Below the pieces are notes generated by a model. That model ran no database searches. It was not told the origin of the DNA and saw nothing but the letters and a program-made list of their open reading frames with translations. Below are positions 1 to 5,168 of a stretch of 5,168 bases of DNA, piece by piece. The position numbers and the translations under genes were made by a program. Positions within the stretch are counted from its first letter, which is position 1, and every line of letters starts with the position of its first letter. The stretch is from contig WQZW01000138.1 of the NCBI GenBank assembly GCA_009780545.1, forward strand, positions 1 through 5,168, in the 5' to 3' direction. Source of the stretch: Treponema sp. GTDB lineage: Bacteria > Spirochaetota > Spirochaetia > Treponematales > Breznakiellaceae.

Positions 1-126
1 ATGCCTTGGCTTTCTCTTGACCCTGATGCGCTGAAAGGTACGTTCCTGGCCTCTCCGAAACGTGGAGAGATTACCGATCTTGGTGATATCAAGGAACATA
101 TGATCATCGAGCATTACTCGAAATAA
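1..126 (+). CDS. rpsD: 30S ribosomal protein S4, C-terminal end (partial)
   Basis: This is the last 41 codons of ribosomal protein S4, the primary 16S rRNA-binding protein that nucleates assembly of the 30S body. The window cuts the gene: the ATG at position 1 is an internal Met inside the conserved tail, not the start. The visible protein begins MPWLSLDPDALKGTF and ends EHMIIEHYSK. This matches the S4 family C-terminus, which typically has a W-L pair, a GTF, a Pro-x-Arg stretch and a final E-x-YSK. The TAA stop (124-126) overlaps the AAGGAG ribosome-binding site of rpoA, and the gap to rpoA is 9 bp, so the two are co-transcribed. The order S4-alpha-L17 is the standard alpha-operon arrangement in many phyla. 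The identification is firm although most of the gene is missing. Confidence 0.93.
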   Translation: MPWLSLDPDALKGTFLASPKRGEITDLGDIKEHMIIEHYSK

Positions 127-135
127 GGAGTCCTA

Positions 136-1215
136 ATGGCCCGTAAGAACCTCATTCAAGGATTCAAACACCCCAAAGGTATCACGTTTGAGCTGGGAGA
201 CCTTAGCCAGGATCATGGCAAGTTTGTTGCCAGCCCTTTTGAACCTGGTTTTGGTACGACCCTTGGCAATACCCTTCGGAGAATACTTCTTTCTTCGATT
301 CAGGGGTATGCGGTAAGTGCCGTCAAAATAACTTCCTACGATAAGGGCGGTACTGCTCGTGGCGTGTCCAGCGAGTTTGAAATGATCCCCAACGTAAAGG
401 AAGATACTCTTGAGGTACTGAACAACCTGAAGCAGATGCGGATAAAGTTGCCCGATGACGTTGAGCAGGAAACTTTGCTCTTTTCTTTTGAGGGTAAGGC
501 CGAGATCAAGAGTGACGAGTTTAACCGTGTCGGTCAGCTTGAGGTACTGAGTAAGGGTCGTCATATAATGACCCTCGAAGAAAACGCCAAAATCGACATC
601 GAAATGCAGGTTGATTTTGGACGTGGCTATATGCCTTCTGAGGTGAACGAACGCTATGTTGAGGTCATTGGGACGATTCCGCTGGACGCTATTTACTCAC
701 CGGTAAAAAAAGTAAAGTTTTCCGTGGAACCGACCCGTGTCGGCCAACGTAGCGACTATGACAAGTTGGTAATGGAAATTTGGACGGATGGTACGGTGAG
801 ACCGGATGATGCGCTTTCCGAAGCGGCAAAAATTGCAAAGGAACATCTTTCGGCCTTCATTAATCTTGACGAGAGCTACTTGACCTTTGACGATGATAAC
901 GGTGAAGATAGCGAGCGAATCCGCACAATTTTGGAAACACCGGTTGAAGAACTCGAGCTTTCGGTTCGTTCCTCGAACTGTCTTAAAAATGCCGAGATAA
1001 AAACCATCGGGGAGCTTACCAGCAAGACCGAGGAGGATATTACCAAAACCAGGAATTTCGGCAAAAAATCCCTCTTGGAGATAAAGGAAAAACTCAAGGA
1101 GTGGAATCTTGGCTTGGGAATCACCGATTTGAAGATGCTGAAAAATGCCGCTCCCAAGATGTCCGAGAAAATTGTAACCCAGAAAGAAGTAGGGGACGAA
1201 AGCGATGAAACATAG
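136..1215 (+). CDS. rpoA: DNA-directed RNA polymerase subunit alpha
   Basis: This is a full-length 359-residue alpha subunit, which dimerises to scaffold beta and beta-prime and contacts promoter UP elements and activators. The N-terminal domain (about 1-235) carries the family hallmark [19 protein letters not shown] (36-54). The C-terminal domain (about 268-332) contains [15 protein letters not shown] and [14 protein letters not shown]. By alignment from memory, R278, N281, G309, K311 and E315 correspond to E. coli R265, N268, G296, K298 and E302, so the DNA-contact surface looks intact. An acidic linker ([10 protein letters not shown], 251-260) joins the domains. After the CTD there is a tail of about 25 polar residues, making the protein some 30 residues longer than E. 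coli alpha. The ATG is preceded by AAGGAG (125-130) with 5-nt spacing. The 3' end overlaps rplQ by 11 bp. Confidence 0.98.
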   Translation: MARKNLIQGFKHPKGITFELGDLSQDHGKFVASPFEPGFGTTLGNTLRRILLSSIQGYAVSAVKITSYDKGGTARGVSSEFEMIPNVKEDTLEVLNNLKQMRIKLPDDVEQETLLFSFEGKAEIKSDEFNRVGQLEVLSKGRHIMTLEENAKIDIEMQVDFGRGYMPSEVNERYVEVIGTIPLDAIYSPVKKVKFSVEPTRVGQRSDYDKLVMEIWTDGTVRPDDALSEAAKIAKEHLSAFINLDESYLTFDDDNGEDSERIRTILETPVEELELSVRSSNCLKNAEIKTIGELTSKTEEDITKTRNFGKKSLLEIKEKLKEWNLGLGITDLKMLKNAAPKMSEKIVTQKEVGDESDET

Positions 1216-1660
1216 AAGAGGGTTTAACCCGCTACAGAGGATGGCGGCACATCGGAAAGCTTTGATCCGCAATATGGTGACGAGCCTGTTCCGTTATGAG
1301 CGGATAAGGACGACAAAGGCCAAGGCACTGGAAGTTCGCCGGACTGCGGAAAAGCTGATAACCCGTGCCAAGATCGATTCGGTTCACAATAGGCGTATTG
1401 CCTCGGCCCGTCTTTACAGCGAGGGGCTTGTGGCAAAACTCTTTAACGACATCGGACCACGAATGAAGGATCGTCCGGGCGGTTATACCAGGATACTTAA
1501 ACTGGGGGAACGCTTGGGGGATGCGGCACAGATGGTAATTTTGGAACTGGTCGATTACAAACTGGATGCCGAGGGCCAGGAAAAGAAGACCCAGAAGAAG
1601 GAAGCCAAGATCAAGGCCAAAATTGAGGAAAAAGAGAAAGAAAAGGCCGGGAAGGAGTAG
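1205..1660 (+). CDS. rplQ: 50S ribosomal protein L17
   Basis: This is ribosomal protein L17 of the large subunit, 151 residues. The globular part (1-120) is typical: [20 protein letters not shown] at the start, then [20 protein letters not shown], and near the end [19 protein letters not shown] followed by ILELVDY. Residues 121-151 form a highly charged Lys/Glu/Ala tail ([19 protein letters not shown]) that probably is an exposed helix or disordered. E. coli L17 is about 127 residues, so this tail is an extension. The ATG lies inside the 3' end of rpoA (11-bp overlap). The ribosome-binding site AGGGG (1191-1195) is within the rpoA coding sequence, 9 nt upstream, which suggests translational coupling to rpoA. 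A strong AAGGAG (1652-1657) just before the stop serves the next gene. Confidence 0.97.
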   Translation: MKHRRGFNPLQRMAAHRKALIRNMVTSLFRYERIRTTKAKALEVRRTAEKLITRAKIDSVHNRRIASARLYSEGLVAKLFNDIGPRMKDRPGGYTRILKLGERLGDAAQMVILELVDYKLDAEGQEKKTQKKEAKIKAKIEEKEKEKAGKE

Positions 1661-1665
1661 GCGCC

Positions 1666-1863
1666 ATGGGAAAATCACATAGAGGTAAAGGAATTCGGGA
1701 ACTTTTTGCCAGGGGTCGGGGAACTTGTCCTCTCTGCAATGCGACCGGGATAAAATTGCTGTACGAACATGATGCGGATGGCAAGAAGGTTAAGGTCTGC
1801 AAGCCCTGCAACTCGGCAATCAAGCACGGTAAAAAAGCAATTCCGGTATCTTCCGGAGCCTGA
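1666..1863 (+). CDS. small basic zinc-ribbon protein, function unknown
   Basis: This 65-residue protein is not one I can name. It carries two CxxC knuckles, C21-P-L-C24 and C45-K-P-C48, separated by 20 residues, the classical layout of a zinc ribbon. The N-terminus (GKSHRGKGIRELFARGRG) and the C-terminus (KHGKKAIP) are rich in Lys, Arg and His, which fits binding to RNA or another polyanion. No signal peptide or membrane segment is present, so it should be cytosolic. It has an excellent ribosome-binding site, AAGGAG at 1652-1657, 8 nt before ATG, and starts only 5 bp after the rplQ stop. It therefore belongs to the alpha operon and is probably made together with L17 and alpha. By position and composition it could be a ribosome- or RNA-polymerase-associated factor, but that is inference. 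Coding reality is well supported by the spacing, the ribosome-binding site and the paired cysteines. Confidence 0.85.
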   Translation: MGKSHRGKGIRELFARGRGTCPLCNATGIKLLYEHDADGKKVKVCKPCNSAIKHGKKAIPVSSGA

Positions 1864-1868
1864 TTAAG

Positions 1869-1922
1869 GAGGGCCTTTGCATCAGAACAGGCATAGTGCC
1901 TTGGAACTTTGCAAAGGCCTTC
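1869..1922 (+). terminator. strong hairpin after the zinc-ribbon gene, possible terminator
   Basis: The left arm GAGGGCCTTTGCA (1869-1881) pairs with TGCAAAGGCCTTC (1910-1922). This gives 13 bp with a single G-T wobble, including a perfect 10-bp core. The 28-nt loop contains a smaller AGGCA/TGCCT hairpin (1889-1893 with 1897-1901). It begins 6 nt after the stop of the last alpha-operon gene, a usual place for a terminator or an RNA-stabilising 3' hairpin. No run of T follows the right arm, so an intrinsic terminator is not certain. The structure may instead stabilise the 3' end or act with Rho. The left arm also contains part of an AAGGAGG sequence. Confidence 0.4.
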
Positions 1923-1968
1923 GTGCATGCGTTTATTAGAATGGGGACTATTGATTCCCATATATAAA

Positions 1969-2028
1969 AGGCCTGAAGTATGGTTCTGGGGGAACTTAGT
2001 GGTTACGGCCTGCGATTTTTGTTTCTTT
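1969..2028 (+). terminator. candidate intrinsic terminator with T-rich tract
   Basis: AGGCC (1969-1973) can pair with GGCCT (2007-2011). Inside, GTA/TAC and GGTTC/GAACT can also pair, giving an imperfect stem. It is followed within 4 nt by TTTTT (2016-2020) and two further TTT groups up to 2028. The T tract is the best in the interval, but the stem is short and interrupted, so this is a weak call. It would end transcripts reading out of the alpha operon before the Nudix gene. Confidence 0.3.
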
Positions 2029-2052
2029 ATTATGTGAATTCGGATAAGAATA

Positions 2053-2131
2053 GGATTGGACAATCCCAAAAGATCCGATCTTGAGTGGGGACGGAAGCGA
2101 TTTCGGCTTGGGATTGGGCCTTCTCGATCTT
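2053..2131 (+). promoter_or_regulatory. overlapping inverted repeats upstream of the Nudix gene
   Basis: Several pairings here exclude one another. GGATTG (2053-2058) is complementary to CAATCC (2061-2066) and would form a compact stem with a GGAC tetraloop. The same segment extended, CAATCCCAA (2061-2069), is perfectly complementary to TTGGGATTG (2108-2116), 9 bp. Between these lies AAGATC-C-GATCTT (2070-2082), and a second GATCTT (2126-2131) could compete for the same AAGATC (2070-2075). Such competing stems in a leader can act as an RNA switch, but no known riboswitch motif was recognised and no promoter was found to show that the region is transcribed as a leader. It could equally be chance or a protein-binding DNA palindrome. 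Confidence 0.25.
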
Positions 2132-2164
2132 CCTTGTCATTGACTTTTCCTTTAGGGCACTTTT

Positions 2165-2728
2165 ATGGAAGAAAGTAAGCTTGTCTGGAAAGTGGAATCC
2201 TCGGAAAACATTTTCGACTGTAAGATATTCTCCATACATCAGAACCATTCCATATCCCCCGAAAATGAACTTCATACCTATACCGTAATTGACGCAAAGG
2301 ACTGGGTAATCGTCCTGCCGGAACTGGAAACTCCCGAAGGAAAAAAATTCCTGATGGTATGGCAATGGAGGCATGGGTTACAGGGGCTGAGCCTGGAGTT
2401 TCCCGGAGGGGTAATCGAAAAGGGAGAAAGCCCCGAAGATGCGGCCCAAAGGGAACTGCTGGAGGAAACGGGTTACAAGGCAGGAAGCGTACGGAAAATG
2501 GGAGAATTTAGCCCGAACCCGGCCATAATGTCAAATAAAGTACACCTGTTTTTTGCCAAGGACCTGAGCCTTTCCGGTAGCCAGCACCTTGATCTTGACG
2601 AATATATTGAAACGGAACAGGTGGATATCAACGAGGTTATGAACGGGATGGGGCACCCCCCGTATGTCCATGCTCTGATGGGGAGTGCCCTCGCTATGTA
2701 TCTGAAACAGGAAATTTTGGCCGGCTAA
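2165..2728 (+). CDS. Nudix hydrolase, ADP-ribose pyrophosphatase-like
   Basis: This 187-residue cytosolic enzyme has a perfect Nudix box, G-x5-E-x7-RE-x2-EE-x-G, at 82-104: G82, E88, R96, E97, E100, E101 and G103, with RELLEETGY at the end. The two EE and RE pairs bind the catalytic Mg ions. The segment before the box (VWQWRHGLQGLSLEFPGG, 65-82) and the one after (FSPNPAIMSNKVHLFFAKDL, 115-134) resemble the ADP-ribose pyrophosphatase branch, which cleaves ADP-ribose to AMP and ribose 5-phosphate. Length is right for that branch. Exact substrate cannot be read from sequence; other nucleoside diphosphate sugars or oxidised nucleotides remain possible. An in-frame TAG (2153-2155) fixes the ATG at 2165 as the first usable start. 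The ribosome-binding site is weak, AGGG (2154-2157) at 7-nt spacing. The gene converges on the LysM gene with 6 bp between stops. Confidence 0.92.
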   Translation: MEESKLVWKVESSENIFDCKIFSIHQNHSISPENELHTYTVIDAKDWVIVLPELETPEGKKFLMVWQWRHGLQGLSLEFPGGVIEKGESPEDAAQRELLEETGYKAGSVRKMGEFSPNPAIMSNKVHLFFAKDLSLSGSQHLDLDEYIETEQVDINEVMNGMGHPPYVHALMGSALAMYLKQEILAG

Positions 2729-2734
2729 AACCGA

Positions 2735-3337
2735 CTACCTTTGGTATATCCTGCCGTTCTGCCATTCGCCTTCCCGGTGTTCCCCGTCGAGACTGGGTAT
2801 CTGCAACACCATGCCCGGGTGAATAAGGTCGGGGTTGTTCGGGTTGGGCATTATCTGACGGTTGGCATCGAACAGCAAAGGCCACCTGAAGGGGTTTCCG
2901 AATATTTCGGGCCGCTCGGCAATAGTCCAAAGCGAATCCCGATAAAGTGTCCAAGACCTTACGGTAAAAGTTGCCGGTAGGGGGTAGCTGTCGGGTTCGG
3001 GTCCGGGCTCGGGTTTCTCCGCCACTTCGGTTTCTCCCTTGACAAGGGCATTTGCACGGGCCGCATAGTCTTCGGCGGCCTCGTAATCGCCGCGTTGGTA
3101 TGCCTGCTCCGCAAGGGCAAGCAATCGTTGGCTTTCGAGAATGTTCTCCTGGGATACTTGGTTGTTTTCCCATTCGGCCTTCATGATGAGCTCGATTTCC
3201 GTGGCCCTGCTCATCGCTCCGAAAAGCTCTTCGTCACTTACTTCGCCCAGGTCGATGGTCGTCACGTTTTGTTGGGCAAAGCCCGGCATCACCACCAATG
3301 CGCACAGGAGCAAAGTTCCTACAAAATTTCTTCGCAT
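2735..3337 (-). CDS. exported LysM-domain protein
   Basis: This is a 200-residue exported protein. Residues 1-21 form a signal peptide (MRRNF, hydrophobic core GTLLLCALVVM, then PGFA before QQ). Residues about 64-99 form a helical hairpin (LLALAEQAYQRGDYEAAEDY, then AARANAL), similar to a TPR unit. A Pro/Glu-rich linker (about 104-122) leads to a C-terminal LysM-type domain (about 123-181) with FTVRSWTLYRDSLWTIAE, a central WPLLFDANR, and NPNNPDLIHPGMVLQIP. LysM domains bind N-acetylglucosamine polymers such as peptidoglycan, so the protein probably attaches to the wall in the periplasm. The domain is longer than the common 44-residue form, with an insert between the W-x-IA and W-x-x-L motifs. 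Its ATG has the ribosome-binding site TAAGGAG, overlapping the stop of the upstream gene 9 nt away, so the two genes form one operon. No enzymatic domain is seen. Confidence 0.85.
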   Translation of the reverse strand: MRRNFVGTLLLCALVVMPGFAQQNVTTIDLGEVSDEELFGAMSRATEIELIMKAEWENNQVSQENILESQRLLALAEQAYQRGDYEAAEDYAARANALVKGETEVAEKPEPGPEPDSYPLPATFTVRSWTLYRDSLWTIAERPEIFGNPFRWPLLFDANRQIMPNPNNPDLIHPGMVLQIPSLDGEHREGEWQNGRIYQR

Positions 3338-3346
3338 ATTTTCTCC

Positions 3347-4312
3347 TTACCGTTTATCTGTTGCAGGTTCAGTACCTTGCATCCTAAGTAGGGCTTGCCG
3401 GATATTCCTGTTTGCCTCCGATATGGCATCCGCGGCCAGCCGTCTTTTTTCCAACGCCGCCTCCGTCGCAAGCCCGAACAGGACATCGGCCCTTGCAAAC
3501 AGAAGCGCGGCTTCCTTGTGTCGGTTTTCCCGCAACAGGTAGCTGGCCTCGTTGGAAAGGGAGTTTGCCCCGACGAAAATATCGACCGCGGCAATGTTGG
3601 CCATAGACTCGATTGCCGCGGCGCGGGCGGCACGGGCGGCAAAGGAGTTCCGTTCCGCAAGTTCGATCCAGCCGGCCGAAAGGATCTCGGTATATAATGC
3701 TTCCGCCCGGCCGGCGTAGTCAAGGGCGGGGAGAAAATCTTCGATCGCGTAGGCCGACATTGCCCGGCCCAAAAGGTCGTCGGCGGCCCGGGCCACGTCA
3801 GGCGATTCTTCGGCAAGGTTCATCGTCACGATTTCCTGCCGTAGTTGCCAGGCATTCCCGGCGGCATGGAGTACCTGGAACATGGCAAGGGCCTTGTCTG
3901 CCGAATCCTTCGCCCGGTAGTATTCCCCGGCCCGGTACTGTTCCCAAGCAAGCAACGCCTGCCGGTCCGCGGGATCGACGAATTCCGGGAAAAAAACCCT
4001 TGCTCCCTGGCCTATCAATATGGCCCTGATCGCCAGTATTTCCTGTTCCCGTTCCAGCGAGTAAAGCGAAATTGCCAGGTCGAAGAGTGCGGTAAAGGCG
4101 GTTTCCGCATCGACAAGCGAAGCCCGTTCCAAAAGGTCGTCGGCGGCGGCCCATTCGACGGGGAAGTAGAATTCGGCGTTGAAATCGGTTGCCTTCCGTC
4201 GTTGCTCCCGCACCCTTTCCAAGGAGCCGGTTTCTTCCCCCGACTGGGCGGAAACCCCATGGGGCACCGCCAGCAAAACGAAGAGGAAGGAAACCCCAAG
4301 AACCTTGTTCAC
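3347..4312 (-). CDS. exported alpha-helical repeat protein, function unknown
   Basis: I do not recognise this gene by name. It starts best at GTG (4312-4310), giving 321 residues, because AAGGAG (4325-4320) lies 7 nt upstream and the first residues then form a clean signal peptide (VNKVLGVSFLFVLLAVPHGVSA before QS). A longer frame from TTG at 4378 would start inside the promoter -10 box and would bury the signal peptide. The mature part is Ala-, Leu- and Glu-rich and predicted helical, with TPR-like hairpins at about 52-92, 115-155, 172-212 and 243-287. Residues AADDLLERA (56-64) recur as AADDLLGRA (176-184), exactly 120 residues later, indicating an internal duplication. There is no lipobox cysteine; in fact no cysteine is seen in the mature part. 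It is followed 9 bp later by the LysM gene. It may be a periplasmic scaffold partner of that protein, which is inference. Confidence 0.8.
   Translation of the reverse strand: MNKVLGVSFLFVLLAVPHGVSAQSGEETGSLERVREQRRKATDFNAEFYFPVEWAAADDLLERASLVDAETAFTALFDLAISLYSLEREQEILAIRAILIGQGARVFFPEFVDPADRQALLAWEQYRAGEYYRAKDSADKALAMFQVLHAAGNAWQLRQEIVTMNLAEESPDVARAADDLLGRAMSAYAIEDFLPALDYAGRAEALYTEILSAGWIELAERNSFAARAARAAAIESMANIAAVDIFVGANSLSNEASYLLRENRHKEAALLFARADVLFGLATEAALEKRRLAADAISEANRNIRQALLRMQGTEPATDKR
3769..4147 (-). repeat. 19-nt direct repeat marking an internal gene duplication
   Basis: The sequence ccaaaaggtcgtcggcggc (plus-strand reading) occurs at 3769-3787 and again at 4129-4147. The copies are exactly 360 bp apart, which is 120 codons, and in the same frame. 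They encode the shared AADDLL motif of the helical repeat protein. Just outside, both copies also have a gcccg five bases upstream. The rest of the two halves has diverged strongly at DNA level, so this is either the best-kept part of an old tandem duplication or the result of strong selection and codon preference on one motif. Confidence 0.6.
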
Positions 4313-4328
4313 CGCTATGCTCCTTGCT

Positions 4329-4366
4329 GAGGATCGCCGACAGGATGGAAAATTCGGCGATTCCTC
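4329..4366 (-). promoter_or_regulatory. leader hairpin directly upstream of the ribosome-binding site
   Basis: On the minus strand, GAGGAATCGCCGA (4366-4354) pairs with TCGGCGATCCTC (4340-4329), giving 12 bp with one bulged A and a 13-nt loop. The right arm ends 3 nt before the AAGGAG ribosome-binding site (4325-4320) of the helical repeat gene. If transcription starts about 7 bases after the -10 box, near 4371, the stem would begin within about 5 nt of the transcript's 5' end, so almost the whole leader is hairpin plus ribosome-binding site. Such 5' stems can protect mRNA from decay or form a binding site for a protein; the DNA palindrome could also be an operator. Confidence 0.55.
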
Positions 4367-4377
4367 GGATATTTTCA

Positions 4378-4406
4378 ATAATAAGGTATTTTTAGGTGTT
4401 AGGCAA
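4378..4406 (-). promoter_or_regulatory. sigma70-type promoter for the helical repeat/LysM operon
   Basis: On the minus strand, the -35 element TTGCCT (4406-4401, 4 of 6 consensus) is followed after exactly 17 nt by the -10 element TATTAT (4383-4378, 5 of 6). The spacer is A-rich near its middle. The expected start point is near 4371, about 60 nt upstream of the GTG start. This is the only good promoter-like pair in the gap after the MCP gene and fits a separate transcription unit for the two exported proteins. Confidence 0.6.
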
Positions 4407-4441
4407 GTGCTTCAGAGGCGGTATCGGCAATTCCCGCCGAC

Positions 4442-4495
4442 AAAAGCCCGAGGCCGGCCGATTCTATAGAAGGCAGTCCGTTCACCCTTCGGCCG
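4442..4495 (-). terminator. possible terminator of the MCP gene
   Basis: Immediately after the MCP stop, on the minus strand, CGGCCGA (4495-4489) is complementary to TCGGCCG (4461-4455). As an alternative inner stem, GAAGG (4490-4486) can pair with CCTTC (4473-4469). A GC-rich stretch and TTTT (4445-4442) follow. The loop is long, the stem imperfect and the T run short, so this is a weak call supported mainly by its location between the MCP stop and the next promoter. Confidence 0.3.
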
Positions 4496-5168
4496 TCACA
4501 CCTTGAACCGCGAGACTTCGCTCATCAGCGTTTCTATGTAGCCCCGGTTCCTCAGGCTCAGCTCGTTGACCCGGCCCATCGCCGTGTTGATCTGCTCGGC
4601 CCCGGTGGACATCTCGTTGACCCCGCCGGTGATCTCGGCGGTGGCCTTTTCCAGCGAGGCGGCCTCGGCGATCACCTCCTTGGCCCCGACCAGCATCTCC
4701 TGGGTGACGGTCTTGACCATCCGGGTGGCCTCGGTCACGCTGCCCATCGCCTCCAGAATCTGCTTGTTCCCCTCGTTCTGGTCCTCCATGGCATGGCGGA
4801 TGTTCTCCTCCTGCTCGGCGACTGTCTTGACCTTGGAATCTATCGCCTCGAAGTTCTGCAGAACGTTGTCGGTGGAGGAGGTGATCTTGTCGATGGAACC
4901 CTTGATTTTCTTCAGCACGTTGCCGATCATCTTGGACTGTGCGCTCGAATTCTCGGCCAGCTTGCGTATCTCGCCGGCCACCACGGCAAAGCCCTTCCCG
5001 GCTTCCCCGGCATGGGCCGCCTCGATCGCGGCGTTCATCGAAAGGAGGTTGGTCTGGCTGGCGATGTTCTCCATCACGGCGTTGATCTCAAGGAGTCCCT
5101 CCGACTCCCTGGCGATCTCCCTGATGTCGGAGACGACGTTCAAAAGTCCCGCGCGCCCGATTTCCGAC
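4496..5168 (-). CDS. methyl-accepting chemotaxis protein, C-terminal signalling domain (partial)
   Basis: The reading frame is open to the window edge, so this is the last 223 residues of a larger protein. The TTG at 5143 is internal, since coding-quality sequence (SEIGRAGLL) continues upstream of it. The fragment contains the conserved cytoplasmic hairpin tip: [20 protein letters not shown] (35-54 of the fragment), then [20 protein letters not shown] (55-74). This is where chemoreceptors contact CheA and CheW. The following long helix returns towards the membrane and holds likely methylation sites for CheR and CheB (for example around [19 protein letters not shown]). The protein ends EVSRFKV with no NWETF-type CheR tether. 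The sensor, transmembrane and HAMP parts, if present, lie outside. By eye it is the most GC-rich gene here, with almost all third positions G or C. The family is certain; the ligand cannot be told. Confidence 0.95.
   Translation of the reverse strand, partial: SEIGRAGLLNVVSDIREIARESEGLLEINAVMENIASQTNLLSMNAAIEAAHAGEAGKGFAVVAGEIRKLAENSSAQSKMIGNVLKKIKGSIDKITSSTDNVLQNFEAIDSKVKTVAEQEENIRHAMEDQNEGNKQILEAMGSVTEATRMVKTVTQEMLVGAKEVIAEAASLEKATAEITGGVNEMSTGAEQINTAMGRVNELSLRNRGYIETLMSEVSRFKV

Larger units (their letters stand above)
1864..2164. other. gene-free interval between alpha operon and Nudix gene
   Basis: No convincing protein-coding gene, tRNA or rRNA is visible in these 301 bases. From left to right it holds a consensus-like AAGGAGG (1866-1872) just after the zinc-ribbon stop, a strong inverted repeat (1869-1922), a weaker hairpin followed by a T-rich tract (1969-2028), and a cluster of overlapping inverted repeats (2053-2131) leading to the Nudix start. 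I found no good sigma70-type -35/-10 pair for the Nudix gene. The best match, TTGTTT (2019-2024) with GATAAG (2043-2048) at 18-nt spacing, is too poor to call. Whether the Nudix gene has its own promoter or is read through from the alpha operon is therefore open. Confidence 0.6.

Noticed and set aside
409..550. 13-nt direct repeat cttgaggtactga at 409-421 and 538-550 in rpoA
   Set aside because: Both copies encode the same LEVL segment in frame within a conserved gene. Coincidence of codon choice explains it.
697..1272. Long minus-strand frames opposite rpoA and rplQ
   Set aside because: They are mirror frames of highly conserved genes, without ribosome-binding sites or recognisable protein features.
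2085..2288. Plus-strand frame from a GTG overlapping the Nudix start
   Set aside because: No ribosome-binding site, no family resemblance, and most of it overlaps the well-supported Nudix gene in another frame.
2714..2734. Bidirectional terminator between the convergent Nudix and LysM genes
   Set aside because: TTTTGGCCGGCTAAAA is nearly palindromic, but only GGCC/GGCC forms the core with no room for a loop, so a stable terminator stem is doubtful.
3302..3304. Cysteine 12 of the LysM protein as a lipobox cysteine
   Set aside because: It sits within the hydrophobic core (LLLCALVVM) with more than eight hydrophobic residues after it and only 11 residues before it. A signal peptidase I site after PGFA fits better.
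3395..4330. Long plus-strand frames opposite the helical repeat and LysM genes
   Set aside because: GC-rich coding sequence leaves the opposite strand open by chance. Their products are Pro/Arg/Gly-rich with no domain, and the minus-strand genes have signal peptides and ribosome-binding sites.
4313..4378. Upstream TTG start extending the helical repeat protein by 22 residues
   Set aside because: The TTG overlaps the -10 box, has no ribosome-binding site, and would place an arginine/serine-rich stretch before a good signal peptide. The GTG at 4312 has AAGGAG at ideal spacing.
5141..5143. TTG as the start of a 215-residue MCP-like protein
   Set aside because: The frame stays open to the window edge, and the sequence lies in the middle of the MCP signalling helix, so the gene is simply cut by the window.

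Overview
The window joins the tail of a ribosomal-protein/RNA-polymerase operon to a small accessory region. The right-hand genes lie on the other strand.

Plus strand, 1-1863: the end of rpsD (S4), then rpoA (RNA polymerase alpha), rplQ (L17) and a 65-residue CxxC/CxxC zinc-ribbon protein that I cannot name. Spacing is tight: an 11-bp overlap at rpoA/rplQ and a 5-bp gap at rplQ/zinc ribbon. This is the usual end of the bacterial alpha operon with one extra small gene on its tail. About 300 bases without a recognisable gene follow (1864-2164). They hold a perfect-core inverted repeat, a weaker hairpin with a T-rich tract, and a cluster of mutually exclusive pairings. Next comes a Nudix hydrolase of the ADP-ribose pyrophosphatase type (2165-2728).

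Minus strand, 5168-2735: the C-terminal signalling half of a methyl-accepting chemotaxis protein, cut by the window edge. A sigma70-like promoter and a hairpin-containing leader then drive a two-gene unit. The first gene is an exported alpha-helical repeat protein with a GTG start; the second is an exported protein with one helical hairpin, a proline-rich linker and a LysM domain. The two are 9 bp apart and look translationally coupled. The LysM gene ends 6 bp from the end of the Nudix gene, so those two genes converge.

Organism: a bacterium with diderm-style exported proteins and chemotaxis. The LysM variant (an FGNPFRWPLLFDANR-like core, then NPNNPDLIHPG), the MCP tip ([18 protein letters not shown]) and the style of the envelope gene pair remind me of spirochaetes of the Treponema/Spirochaeta type. 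That is an inference from memory, not a search. By eye, base composition rises from roughly balanced in the ribosomal genes to clearly GC-rich in the minus-strand genes, most strongly in the MCP.

How the parts work together: the left block is core transcription and translation, the Nudix gene is probably housekeeping nucleotide clean-up, and the right block concerns the cell envelope and chemotaxis. I see no mobile element, CRISPR array, tRNA or rRNA. The best candidates for something little described are the zinc-ribbon protein on the alpha operon, the leader hairpin beside the ribosome-binding site of the envelope pair, and the helical-repeat/LysM pair itself.
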